A DNA stretch of 64,000 nucleotides, taken from positions 39,823 through 103,822 of the forward strand of contig URQO01000002.1 of NCBI GenBank assembly GCA_900550135.1, written 5' to 3'. Below, piece after piece: positions 9,107-17,065 of this stretch; positions within the stretch are counted from its first letter, which is position 1, and each line of letters opens with the position of its first letter. The stretch is from an uncultured Eubacterium sp. Lineage in GTDB: Bacteria > Bacillota > Clostridia > Lachnospirales > Lachnospiraceae. Position numbers and translations under genes: made by a program. The notes under the pieces were generated by a model, which was not told the origin of the DNA, ran no database searches, and saw only the letters and a program-made list of their open reading frames with translations.

Positions 9107-10894
9107 CTATTCAAAATATGATCCAATTGTATCCCAAATGCTGTCATTTTCCTGACCTAAAGCCCAGTATGCTGAACCTGCCAGTTTGTATTTTTTCATC
9201 AATTCCATTCTTGCCTTCATGGATGTTGCATCCTCAAGCCATATTGAATACGTTGATTTGCCCTTACTGTATGTGACAAAATTCTGACCTGTGGTCTTGT
9301 CATATGTTGGTTTGACTCCGGCATCTTTGTAAGTTTTTTCAGCGGTACTCATTCCTGCTGATTCACATGATAAATAATAATTTCCATTTGCTGAATCCTC
9401 TATTAATGTACCTGTTCCATCACCAGCAGCCTGAGGTGTTTCTTTCCATATTCTTGTGTAGAAAGGAACACCATTTATAATTCTTGATGCATCTTTTGCC
9501 TGTTTAATTGTATCCTGTATGGACTTTTCAGCATACGACAATGAAGATACAGAACCTGCCTCAGTGCTTGCTGATGTATGTTCATCATAATTCATAATAA
9601 TAAGATAATCTGCAAGTTTTAACTGCTGTTCTCTATCATAGTAACCACTCCACTGTGATGGGGAATAATTATCAATTGACAAAACCAACCGTTCTTTTCT
9701 ACACTGTACCGACAACTCTCTTAAAAACTGTAAATAACTGTCTATCATCTTTGTATTAATATGCTCAAAATCGATATTTATTCCATCAAGTTCATAACTT
9801 TTTGCATAATAAATAATGTTGTTTACCAATTTTGTTCTCAATTCTGTATTTGCCAAAACTTTTTTTGTTATCTTTGCACTTGAAAAATCATTGTAAAGTG
9901 CCCACACCTGCATTCCTGCTTTGTGTGCTTTTTCTACATATGACAAATCTGCCAAAGTTGATAAATTTCCATTTCGGTCTGCAATACTAAACCATGTAGG
10001 TGATACCACATTGACACCTTTTGTATTTGCAATAAGTCCTTCTAAATTGTTATTTGCCGTCTGATTATATACAGGAGTCCATGCCAGACTTACCAACTTG
10101 TCCATTGTAATATGTGTATATTCATCATCGTCATTTTTGTAAGTTATTTTTTTGTTTTCTTCATTGGTCAGTTCTTTTGTTGGAACATATCCGATATAAC
10201 CTGATTCTGTTTTAACTTTACTCCAATTTTTGCCCTGTTCAATAGCTGTAACTTTTGTTCCTTCTTTTATGTCTGTTACAATCAGATTCTGATAATCACC
10301 TTTTGTACGCATCTGTGTATCACTATCTATTGTAAATGTTTTTTTAGTTGTTGATGTATAATCAAGGCTAACAATTCCAGGTGCCTTGCCTGATTTCTTT
10401 GTAATATTTATTTTGCAGTCTGCAAACTTCTGAACAAACTTTGTATTAACATAGCACTTTTTATTTTCAGTAATAAATGCCACATAACCCAAATCTTCAT
10501 CTGCGTCACCACCATGAAGTACTGTATCTTTTTTGTCTATATAATAGTTTGTTGTGGCATTGGTAAACAAAATTCTCTTATCTTTCTTATCCCAATAAAA
10601 TCTTTTATCTATATTTTCCTTCACTACATCCAAATTGATATAAGCATCTACATCTTTTAAAATGGCATATTCTTTTGCATAATCATTTTCCAGTGCAACA
10701 GCCATAACCTGACTTCCAACTTTTGTCTTATATTCTATATCATTTTGATTGCTATCTTCATATGTTAATCCCATGTACCATTTAAGGTCCACCTGTCCGT
10801 CATTTGTCTTTTTAAACATATCACATCCACTTAATACTGTAACCATTGTGACAACAGTAAGTAACATGATAACTGCTTTTGTGCTTTTTTTCAC
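9107..10894 (-). CDS. GH18-family glycosidase lipoprotein with SH3-like domain
   Basis: A 595-residue exported lipoprotein. The lipobox is VTVLSGCDMF (Cys about 24). Residues about 60-200 look like a copper-amine-oxidase-N-type stalk repeat (YINLDVVKENI...RFYWDKKDKRILFT). Residues about 205-250 resemble a bacterial SH3 domain (GTKVTAIEQGKNWSKVKTESGYIGYVP). Residues about 265-595 are the GH18 barrel with the catalytic DxxDxDxE motif DGINIDFEHI (Glu about 377), plus IMNYDEH and YWALGQEND. The layout resembles spore or cell-wall peptidoglycan N-acetylglucosaminidases of the YaaH/SleL/YdhD kind, but the substrate could also be chitin-like. tadA follows closely on the same strand. Confidence 0.88.
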   Translation of the reverse strand: MKKSTKAVIMLLTVVTMVTVLSGCDMFKKTNDGQVDLKWYMGLTYEDSNQNDIEYKTKVGSQVMAVALENDYAKEYAILKDVDAYINLDVVKENIDKRFYWDKKDKRILFTNATTNYYIDKKDTVLHGGDADEDLGYVAFITENKKCYVNTKFVQKFADCKINITKKSGKAPGIVSLDYTSTTKKTFTIDSDTQMRTKGDYQNLIVTDIKEGTKVTAIEQGKNWSKVKTESGYIGYVPTKELTNEENKKITYKNDDDEYTHITMDKLVSLAWTPVYNQTANNNLEGLIANTKGVNVVSPTWFSIADRNGNLSTLADLSYVEKAHKAGMQVWALYNDFSSAKITKKVLANTELRTKLVNNIIYYAKSYELDGINIDFEHINTKMIDSYLQFLRELSVQCRKERLVLSIDNYSPSQWSGYYDREQQLKLADYLIIMNYDEHTSASTEAGSVSSLSYAEKSIQDTIKQAKDASRIINGVPFYTRIWKETPQAAGDGTGTLIEDSANGNYYLSCESAGMSTAEKTYKDAGVKPTYDKTTGQNFVTYSKGKSTYSIWLEDATSMKARMELMKKYKLAGSAYWALGQENDSIWDTIGSYFE

Positions 10895-11059
10895 TGATAA
10901 ATCCTCCTTGTGTCAACACTATAATTTATAATACCACAAAGTATTTATTAATTGGACCATGTTTTTTAAACTATGCTAACTTTTACAAAAAATTCATATT
11001 CTATTTAAATCTAAGTTTCTTTGAAAATCTGACTTTTTCTTCATATGGTTTTCTTACAC

Positions 11060-11090
11060 AAAAAGCCGGAGTCCGTATATGAACTCCGGC
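11060..11090 (-). terminator. Rho-independent terminator of the candidate small RNA
   Basis: GC-rich stem GCCGGAGT / ACTCCGGC (11065-11072, 11083-11090). On the minus strand it is followed by CTTTTTGTG. No protein gene ends here, which is why a small RNA is proposed upstream of it. Confidence 0.85.
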
Positions 11091-11203
11091 ACACATTACT
11101 TTTTAACAGTAACGCTCATAGGGAAACTTTTTTTATTTAGGAAGTCAAATTATGCTATAATCAAACATCCTCGTGATATATATCCCCTGTATGTATGTAG
11201 TCT
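11060..11203 (-). ncRNA. Candidate stand-alone small RNA of about 145 nt
   Basis: No reading frame here, but the minus strand has a complete transcription unit. The -35 is TTGCAA (11232-11237), there is a 16-bp spacer and the -10 is TATAAT (11210-11215), so the start would be near 11203. The unit ends at a strong terminator at 11060-11090. A TATAATCAAA(A)CA inverted repeat (11156-11167 and 11203-11215) spans the promoter edge, so its pairing in the transcript would be partial. A further small hairpin region lies at 11095-11135. The GH18 gene starts 165 bases downstream, after the terminator. It could be a trans-acting sRNA or a terminating leader or riboswitch; I recognise no family. Confidence 0.5.
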
Positions 11204-11209
11204 GTTTTG

Positions 11210-11237
11210 ATTATAACATATTGTTTTTATATTGCAA
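11210..11237 (-). promoter_or_regulatory. Sigma-A type promoter for the small RNA
   Basis: Minus-strand TTGCAA (11232-11237), 16-bp spacer, TATAAT (11210-11215), a near-consensus vegetative promoter. Confidence 0.65.
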
Positions 11238-11348
11238 CTTATTTTTTGTATGGTTTTAATATGAAATAACATTTTTTAATTTTTTGTCATATTTTGTACA
11301 CTTTTTTGTTGTATATAATATATTGTAATATATTACTAGTTGATTTTC

Positions 11349-11377
11349 TTTACACTTCTGGTTTTATTGGATATACT
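11349..11377 (+). promoter_or_regulatory. Sigma-A type promoter of mecA
   Basis: TTTACA (11349-11354), 17-bp spacer, TATACT (11372-11377), placed 31 bases before the mecA start codon. Confidence 0.65.
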
Positions 11378-11408
11378 AATAGAAGTAAATTAATGTGAGG
11401 TGATTTTT

Positions 11409-12146
11409 ATGAAAATTGAAAAAATAAATGAAAATCAGATTCGCTGTACACTAACCAAGGAGGATCTTGCCGACCGTAACATCAAAATCAGTGAACTGGC
11501 TTATGGTTCCGGTAAAACGCGAGAACTTTTTCAGGATATGATGAGACAGGCAAACGATGATTTTGGATTTGAGGTCAATGATATTCCATTGATGGTTGAG
11601 GCCATCCCTGTTTCTCCTGAAAGTATCATTCTTGTTATTACAAAAGTAGATGACCCTGAAGAGACAGAAGCTCATTTATCTAAATTTTTCTCAAAGGATA
11701 TTAAAGATAAATTTAAAGATAGTTTTCTTTCTCATTTAGATGATTTGGAAATAGATTTTGATGAAATTGAACAGTTAGGTGACACTCTTAATTCTGAGAA
11801 CAACTCAGAAAATAATGAGTCCGACACAAATAGTAAAAGCGATGATGATTCACTTTTATACAGCATATATTCATTTGACAGTTTAAAGGATATTATTTCT
11901 GTAGCAAATATGTTTGCATCTGTTTATAAAGGAGACAGTTCTGTATACAAGTCACCTTTTGACAACAGATACTATTTATCACTTTGTGTGGAAGCTTCAG
12001 AAGAAAAGACTTTGGCAAAAATCTGTAGCATTCTTACAGAAAATGGTGTTCGAGAAACACCAACCTATGCAAAGGAACTTTTCTACATGGAACATTTCCA
12101 GAAAATAGTTCCATCCAATGCTATCCAAAACTTAGGACAAATATAA
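11409..12146 (+). CDS. mecA: Adaptor protein MecA
   Basis: A 245-residue adaptor that delivers substrates to the ClpC AAA+ unfoldase for proteolysis. The N-terminus MKIEKINENQIRCTLTKEDL followed by DFGFEVNDIPLMVEAIPVS is the MecA substrate-binding domain. A Ser/Asn/Asp-rich linker (about residues 125-150) precedes the C-terminal ClpC-binding domain with SVYKSPFDNRYYL. I chose the ATG at 11409 because GAGGTGAT (11397-11404) is ideally spaced from it; an in-frame GTG at 11400 lies inside that site. It is monocistronic between the small RNA unit and a repeat element that begins at its stop codon. Confidence 0.93.
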   Translation: MKIEKINENQIRCTLTKEDLADRNIKISELAYGSGKTRELFQDMMRQANDDFGFEVNDIPLMVEAIPVSPESIILVITKVDDPEETEAHLSKFFSKDIKDKFKDSFLSHLDDLEIDFDEIEQLGDTLNSENNSENNESDTNSKSDDDSLLYSIYSFDSLKDIISVANMFASVYKGDSSVYKSPFDNRYYLSLCVEASEEKTLAKICSILTENGVRETPTYAKELFYMEHFQKIVPSNAIQNLGQI

Positions 12147-12358
12147 ACGCCAATTATGCACTTTTACAGATTGTATTCATTTGTGGCAATATACAAATGA
12201 ACGAAAACACGCTCCCGCTGCCAAACGCTGGTAGCGGTTCTATCAAGCCGGCTTTGCCGCCTTAATGAACCGACCGCGTTAGAAGCACTTTCGTTCAATG
12301 TTGTATATTGCCACAAATTTTATACAAAAGTATAGTTGTGCATAATTGGCGTTTATAT
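12141..12358. repeat. 94-bp repeat, copy A, nested in long inverted repeat arms
   Basis: The 94-bp core (12201-12294) is shared, in reverse orientation, with 32468-32561 and 35691-35784. Core ends are ACGAAA and TTTCGT. The core sits in a long dyad with outer arms ATATAAACGCCAATTATGCAC / GTGCATAATTGGCG... (12141-12161, 12338-12358, 21 of 21 paired). Inner arms are ATTTGTGGCAATATACAA and its complement. The left arm overlaps the mecA stop codon. These arms are not found at the other copies. No open frame of note; the element may double as a terminator for mecA. Confidence 0.85.
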
Positions 12359-12434
12359 TATGTTTATTCAATTTGGTACAATAATCTGTCAATCATTTTT
12401 GGTATTTACCTAAATATGCTATCTTACAATATGC

Positions 12435-13205
12435 TTAATTAGTAAAGTGAGTGTACATCAAAATGGATGTTGCGATTGCTGCGTTTAGGGATTCTACTTT
12501 TCCTGCCATAGGAATTTTTATAAGTTTGTCTGCTTTCTTTGATACTTCATCACTAAGTCCTCTTGCTTCATTTCCTATAAGGAATGCCACATCTTTTTCA
12601 AACGCATTTTTACTGTATATTTCTCCCTTTAGATGGGCTGCATATGTTGTAATTCCACTGTTTTTCAATTTTTCAACAGCCTGTGGCAAATCATCTACAA
12701 TGGCAAAGGGCACTCTGAAAATGGACCCCATAGTTGAGCGGATGACTTTTGGATTGTAAATATCTGCACAGTCGCTACTCATAATAACACCTGAAATTCC
12801 TGCTCCTTCACCGGTTCTTACAATAGTTCCAAGGTTTCCGGGATCCTGCAATCTGTCCAACACTACAATGCAACTTTTTTCTTTATTTCTGTTTTCAATA
12901 ATCCATTCCAAAGTGTATATGTTCTTTTCAACTACTGCCAGCACTCCCTGAGGTGTAACTGTGTCAGAAATCTTCTTAAACACGCTGTCTTTTACTACAT
13001 TGTATTTGTAACCCTGCAATTTTTCTTTGTTTGTTTCAAGAAAACTTTCAGATACATAAGCGCTAACCATTTTGTCCTTAGGCACTTCCAAAAACATCTT
13101 TATGCCTTCCACAACAAACTGATTTTTTTGCCTTCTTACCTTAGCTTTTTCTTTTAACTGGATTATCTGTTTAATCTGTTCATTTGATGCTGATGTAATA
13201 ATCAT
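12435..13205 (-). CDS. TrmH/SpoU-family 2'-O-ribose RNA methyltransferase
   Basis: About 256 residues. An N-terminal substrate-binding region (ITSASNEQIKQIIQLKEKAK, FVVEG) precedes a SPOUT catalytic domain with CIVVLDRLQDPGNLGTIVRT, VMSSDCADIYNPKVIRST, LIGNEARGLS and VESLNAAIATSILMY. These are the knotted SAM-binding motifs of 23S rRNA Gm methyltransferases such as RlmB and YsgA. The exact target nucleotide cannot be read from sequence. In-frame ATGs at 13217 and 13205 are possible; GGAG six bases before the latter favours it. It lies 49-61 bases downstream of dnaE on the same strand. Confidence 0.92.
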   Translation of the reverse strand: MIITSASNEQIKQIIQLKEKAKVRRQKNQFVVEGIKMFLEVPKDKMVSAYVSESFLETNKEKLQGYKYNVVKDSVFKKISDTVTPQGVLAVVEKNIYTLEWIIENRNKEKSCIVVLDRLQDPGNLGTIVRTGEGAGISGVIMSSDCADIYNPKVIRSTMGSIFRVPFAIVDDLPQAVEKLKNSGITTYAAHLKGEIYSKNAFEKDVAFLIGNEARGLSDEVSKKADKLIKIPMAGKVESLNAAIATSILMYTHFTN

Positions 13206-13265
13206 AATCATCTCCATCCTATATTTTTATTAACAAAACACCTTTTAATTATTAAAATTTGTTAA

Positions 13266-16200
13266 TTACTGTCTTATCTTTACAAAATCATCACCGTATT
13301 TTTCTTTTAATAAATCAACCAGCCCGTTTGTAATATTAACGGAATACTGTGCCGGCATCATCTTTCTCTGACGCTCTTTTGCAAGGGCAATTAAAACTTT
13401 GTCATTTCCTCTGTTTGCAAGAATGATTTCTGTAAGTTCCTGAGCATGATTTACATAATCTTCTTTATCCTTAAATGCAATCCAAAGCTCTGATGGTACG
13501 TCACTAAATTCACGGATTTTGTTTGCAATAACTTTTCCGGCAGCATTTTCTTCAATATTTGCCTCTCCGTCAACAAATATTTTTTTACCTTCAACTAAAA
13601 ACTGTCTGTTACTTTCAAACTGCCTTGGGAACACTATAATCTCTACAGTTCCAACCAAATCTTCCAGTGTGATAAATGCCATCTGTGCACCTGTTTTTGT
13701 AAACTTCTTTGTAACTGTGCTGATAATACCACCTACAGTTACACGGCTTTTATCCTGAACCTTTGATTCTTCTCCTTCTTCCGGTGCTGAAAAATCAAGG
13801 GTCATATTTGTAATAACACGTTTCCACTTTTCTTCCTGATCCTGCAGTGGATGACCACTGGCATAAATACCGATCACTTCTTTTTCAAATTCAAGCTTCT
13901 GATCAATGTCATACTCACCTACATTTGGCATCTGGACTTTGTATGTTTCCTTGTCCTGTTCATCCAACAAATCAAAAAATGAAGTCTGTCCTGCCATTGT
14001 GTCTTTTTTCTCCTGATTTACTCCATCCATTATCTGAATATAAACCATCATCATCTGCTTTCTTGTGGCACCAAGAGAATCAAAGGCTCCTGCCTTTATA
14101 AAGTTTTCTATGGCACGCTTGTTTACCCCAAGTCCGGAAGTTCTTGTAATAAAATCTTCCAAGTCTTTGTAAAGACCGTGTTTGTTTCTTTCATTTACAA
14201 TTTCATCTATAATGTTTTTTCCAACATTTTTTATTGCAGTCAGACCATATCTAATGGAATTGTCTCCTGCTGAAAATCCACTTTCTCCCTGATTAATGTC
14301 AGGTGGCAATATTTCTATTCCCATTGAGCGGCATGAATAAACATACTCTGCAATTTTTGCCGAACTGTCCATAACAGATGTAAGCATGGCCGCCATAAAC
14401 TCAGGTGCATAATAATATTTTAAGTATGCTGTCTGATAGGCAACTACCGCATAAGCTGCTGCGTGAGACTTGTTAAATGCGTACTTTGCAAAATCAGTCA
14501 TTTCATCATATATTTTGTTGGCGATTTCTTCACTGATGCCATTGTTGATACAACCTTTTACACCTTCGCTTTCATCACCATATACAAACTTCTTACGTTC
14601 TTTTGCCATAACGTCAGCTTTTTTCTTTGACATGGCACGTCTTAGCAAGTCACTTCGTCCAAGAGTGTAGCCTGCCAAATCCCTTACAATCTGCATTACC
14701 TGTTCCTGATATACAATACAGCCATATGTAGGCTCAAGTATAGGCTCAAGCTGTGGGCAGTCGTATGTTACAGCATCACGGTTGTTTTTTCCTTCAATGT
14801 ACTTTGGTATAAAATCCATTGGACCCGGACGATAGAGAGAAATACCGGCAATAATGTCTTCAAGACTTTGTGGTTTCAGTTCTTTCATGAAGTTTTTCAT
14901 TCCACCACTTTCCAGCTGGAATATACCTTCTGTATTTCCTGTTCCAATGTAGTCCAACACTTTTTTGTCAGCATAATCTATTTTGTTAAGGTCTAAATCA
15001 ATGCCTCTGTTTTTCTTAATATTTCTCTGGGTATTCTGAATAACTGTCAGGTTTCTAAGACCTAAAAAGTCCATTTTCAAAAGTCCCAATTCCTCAAGGG
15101 TAGTCATAATATACTGGGTGGTAATGGAACCGTCAGCTGCTCTTGACAATGGCACATACTCATCAACTGGCTTTCCACAAATAACAACACCTGCCGCATG
15201 CATTGATGCATGTCTTGGAAGTCCTTCCAGTCTCATTGACATATCTATTAAATACTTAACTTCAGGGTCAGTGTCATAAAGATTCTTTAACTCTTTATTT
15301 TGCTTTAAAGCAAGTTCTAAAGTCATGTGCAAATCATTTGGAATCATTTTTGCAATTGTGTCTGCCTGAGCATATGGCATATCAAGAACTCTTGCCACAT
15401 CCCTGATAACACCTTTTGCCTTTAAAGTACCAAAAGTAACAATCTGTGCCACATGATCTTTTCCATATTTTCTTCCAACATAGTCTATAACTTCCTGTCG
15501 TCTTTCGATACAAAAATCTACGTCAATATCGGGCATGGATACACGCTCAGGATTAAGGAATCGTTCAAAGAGCAAATTATATCTCATTGGTTCAATATCT
15601 GTAATTTCCAAACAATAAGAAACAATACTACCTGCCGCCGAACCACGTCCCGGGCCTACTGCTATGCCATTAGACTTTGCATAATGTATAAAATCCCATA
15701 CAATTAAAAAGTATTCTACATACCCCATACTTTTTATTGTATTTAATTCATAATCCAAACGTTCCTGCAACTGCTCCTTTGACAACTTGCAGTGTTCATC
15801 AACCTGTCCACTAAAAGCAGGATATCTTTTATGTAAACCATCTTCACATAACTCTTTTAAATAGGTCCAAGCAGTATAGCCTTCAGGAACTTCATAATTT
15901 GGAAGTTTTGTTACTCCAAATTCAAATGTAACATTACATCTTTCTGCAATCTTGTGGGTATTTTCCAAAGCCTGTGATGCGTATTTAAAAAGAGATGCCA
16001 TCTCTTCTTCTGATTTTAAATAAAACTGTCCACCTTCGTAACGCATTCTGTCTTCATCAGATTTTTTCTTGCCTGTCTGTATACACAGCAAAATATCGTG
16101 AGCTTCCACATCATCTGCATATGTGTAATGGACATCATTTGTACATACAAGTTCAATTCCAAGTTCTTTGCTTAATCTAAGCAAAGACTGATTGACTGTT

Positions 16201-16751
16201 TTTTGTTCAGGAATGCCATGATCTTGCAACTCCAAAAAGTAATTGTTTTTTCCAAAAATATTTACATGACGTAGTGCTGCCTCTTTTGCCTTTTCGTATT
16301 CGCCTTTTGTCAAATACCTCTGCACCTCTCCTGCAAGACATGCACTAAGACATATAATACCTTCCGAAAACTTTTCAAGAACTTCATAATCCACTCTTGG
16401 CTTGTAATAAAATCCCTCCACAAACCCTTTTGATACTATACGGCACAAATTCTGGTATCCTGTGTTATTTTCTGCCAGCAAAATAAGGTGATAATATCTG
16501 TCATCACCCGGATTGTTTTCTTTATCAAATCTTGAATGTGGTGCCACATACACCTCACATCCAATAATCGGTTTTATACCATTTGCTAAAGCTGCCCTGT
16601 AAAAGTCAATAACCCCGTACATAACTCCATGGTCAGTAATGGCCAGGCTATCCATACCAAGTTCTTTAGCTCTTTTAGTTATTTCTTTAATTTTACTCGA
16701 ACCGTCCAACAGACTATATTCTGTATGGACATGTAAATGTGTAAATGCCAT
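13266..16751 (-). CDS. dnaE: DNA polymerase III subunit alpha, DnaE type
   Basis: About 1161 residues, the normal length for a Firmicutes DnaE. The N-terminal PHP domain begins FTHLHVHTEYSLLDGSSKI. The polymerase core shows YFLIVWDFIHYAKSNGIAVGPGRGSAAG and the acidic pair PDIDVDFC. The beta-binding and helix-hairpin-helix region (NIIDEIVNERNKHG) and an OB-fold domain (VTVGGIISTVTKKFTKTG) follow. It is a replicative polymerase, in Firmicutes working beside PolC. The start at 16751 has AGGAAG seven bases upstream and begins MAFTHLHVH; an earlier in-frame ATG at 16796 would add 15 unconserved residues. No intein is present. Confidence 0.96.
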   Translation of the reverse strand: MAFTHLHVHTEYSLLDGSSKIKEITKRAKELGMDSLAITDHGVMYGVIDFYRAALANGIKPIIGCEVYVAPHSRFDKENNPGDDRYYHLILLAENNTGYQNLCRIVSKGFVEGFYYKPRVDYEVLEKFSEGIICLSACLAGEVQRYLTKGEYEKAKEAALRHVNIFGKNNYFLELQDHGIPEQKTVNQSLLRLSKELGIELVCTNDVHYTYADDVEAHDILLCIQTGKKKSDEDRMRYEGGQFYLKSEEEMASLFKYASQALENTHKIAERCNVTFEFGVTKLPNYEVPEGYTAWTYLKELCEDGLHKRYPAFSGQVDEHCKLSKEQLQERLDYELNTIKSMGYVEYFLIVWDFIHYAKSNGIAVGPGRGSAAGSIVSYCLEITDIEPMRYNLLFERFLNPERVSMPDIDVDFCIERRQEVIDYVGRKYGKDHVAQIVTFGTLKAKGVIRDVARVLDMPYAQADTIAKMIPNDLHMTLELALKQNKELKNLYDTDPEVKYLIDMSMRLEGLPRHASMHAAGVVICGKPVDEYVPLSRAADGSITTQYIMTTLEELGLLKMDFLGLRNLTVIQNTQRNIKKNRGIDLDLNKIDYADKKVLDYIGTGNTEGIFQLESGGMKNFMKELKPQSLEDIIAGISLYRPGPMDFIPKYIEGKNNRDAVTYDCPQLEPILEPTYGCIVYQEQVMQIVRDLAGYTLGRSDLLRRAMSKKKADVMAKERKKFVYGDESEGVKGCINNGISEEIANKIYDEMTDFAKYAFNKSHAAAYAVVAYQTAYLKYYYAPEFMAAMLTSVMDSSAKIAEYVYSCRSMGIEILPPDINQGESGFSAGDNSIRYGLTAIKNVGKNIIDEIVNERNKHGLYKDLEDFITRTSGLGVNKRAIENFIKAGAFDSLGATRKQMMMVYIQIMDGVNQEKKDTMAGQTSFFDLLDEQDKETYKVQMPNVGEYDIDQKLEFEKEVIGIYASGHPLQDQEEKWKRVITNMTLDFSAPEEGEESKVQDKSRVTVGGIISTVTKKFTKTGAQMAFITLEDLVGTVEIIVFPRQFESNRQFLVEGKKIFVDGEANIEENAAGKVIANKIREFSDVPSELWIAFKDKEDYVNHAQELTEIILANRGNDKVLIALAKERQRKMMPAQYSVNITNGLVDLLKEKYGDDFVKIRQ

Positions 16752-16903
16752 TTTATCTTCCTTACTATCTATATTAATCGACCTGTTTTTCTGCAATAAT
16801 ATATTTTATCATAGTACAAATTTATAATCAATTTAACATTGTTTCCAAATAGACAACTTTGTAAAAATTATAGTCCATTTCAATCTATAATTAATCATAT
16901 AAA

Positions 16904-16940
16904 ATGCAGCAGTTTAAAATTTTCTCCTAAACTGCTGCAT
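16904..16940 (-). terminator. Hairpin, probable back-up terminator
   Basis: Perfect 13-bp stem ATGCAGCAGTTTA / TAAACTGCTGCAT (16904-16916, 16928-16940) between the glucanase gene and dnaE. The T-run on the minus strand is weak. Confidence 0.5.
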
Positions 16941-16981
16941 CATTAATTTCTAATCAAGCTTTACAAGAACAAAAAAAGAAA

Positions 16982-17015
16982 GCACCACCTTAATGAACGG
17001 CCATTAAGTTGGTGC
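16982..17015 (-). terminator. Rho-independent terminator of the GH64-like gene
   Basis: Stem GCACCACCTTAATG / CATTAAGTTGGTGC (16982-16995, 17002-17015, one wobble). On the minus strand it is followed by TTTCTTTTTTT. It lies 50 bases after the glucanase stop codon. Confidence 0.88.
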
Positions 17016-17065
17016 CCTTTTAAATATATGAGAAAAACTTCGAAAGGTTGAAACTCTCTATTTAA

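Noticed and set aside
11060..11220. CRISPR tracrRNA
   Set aside because: No cas genes and no repeat array anywhere in the window.
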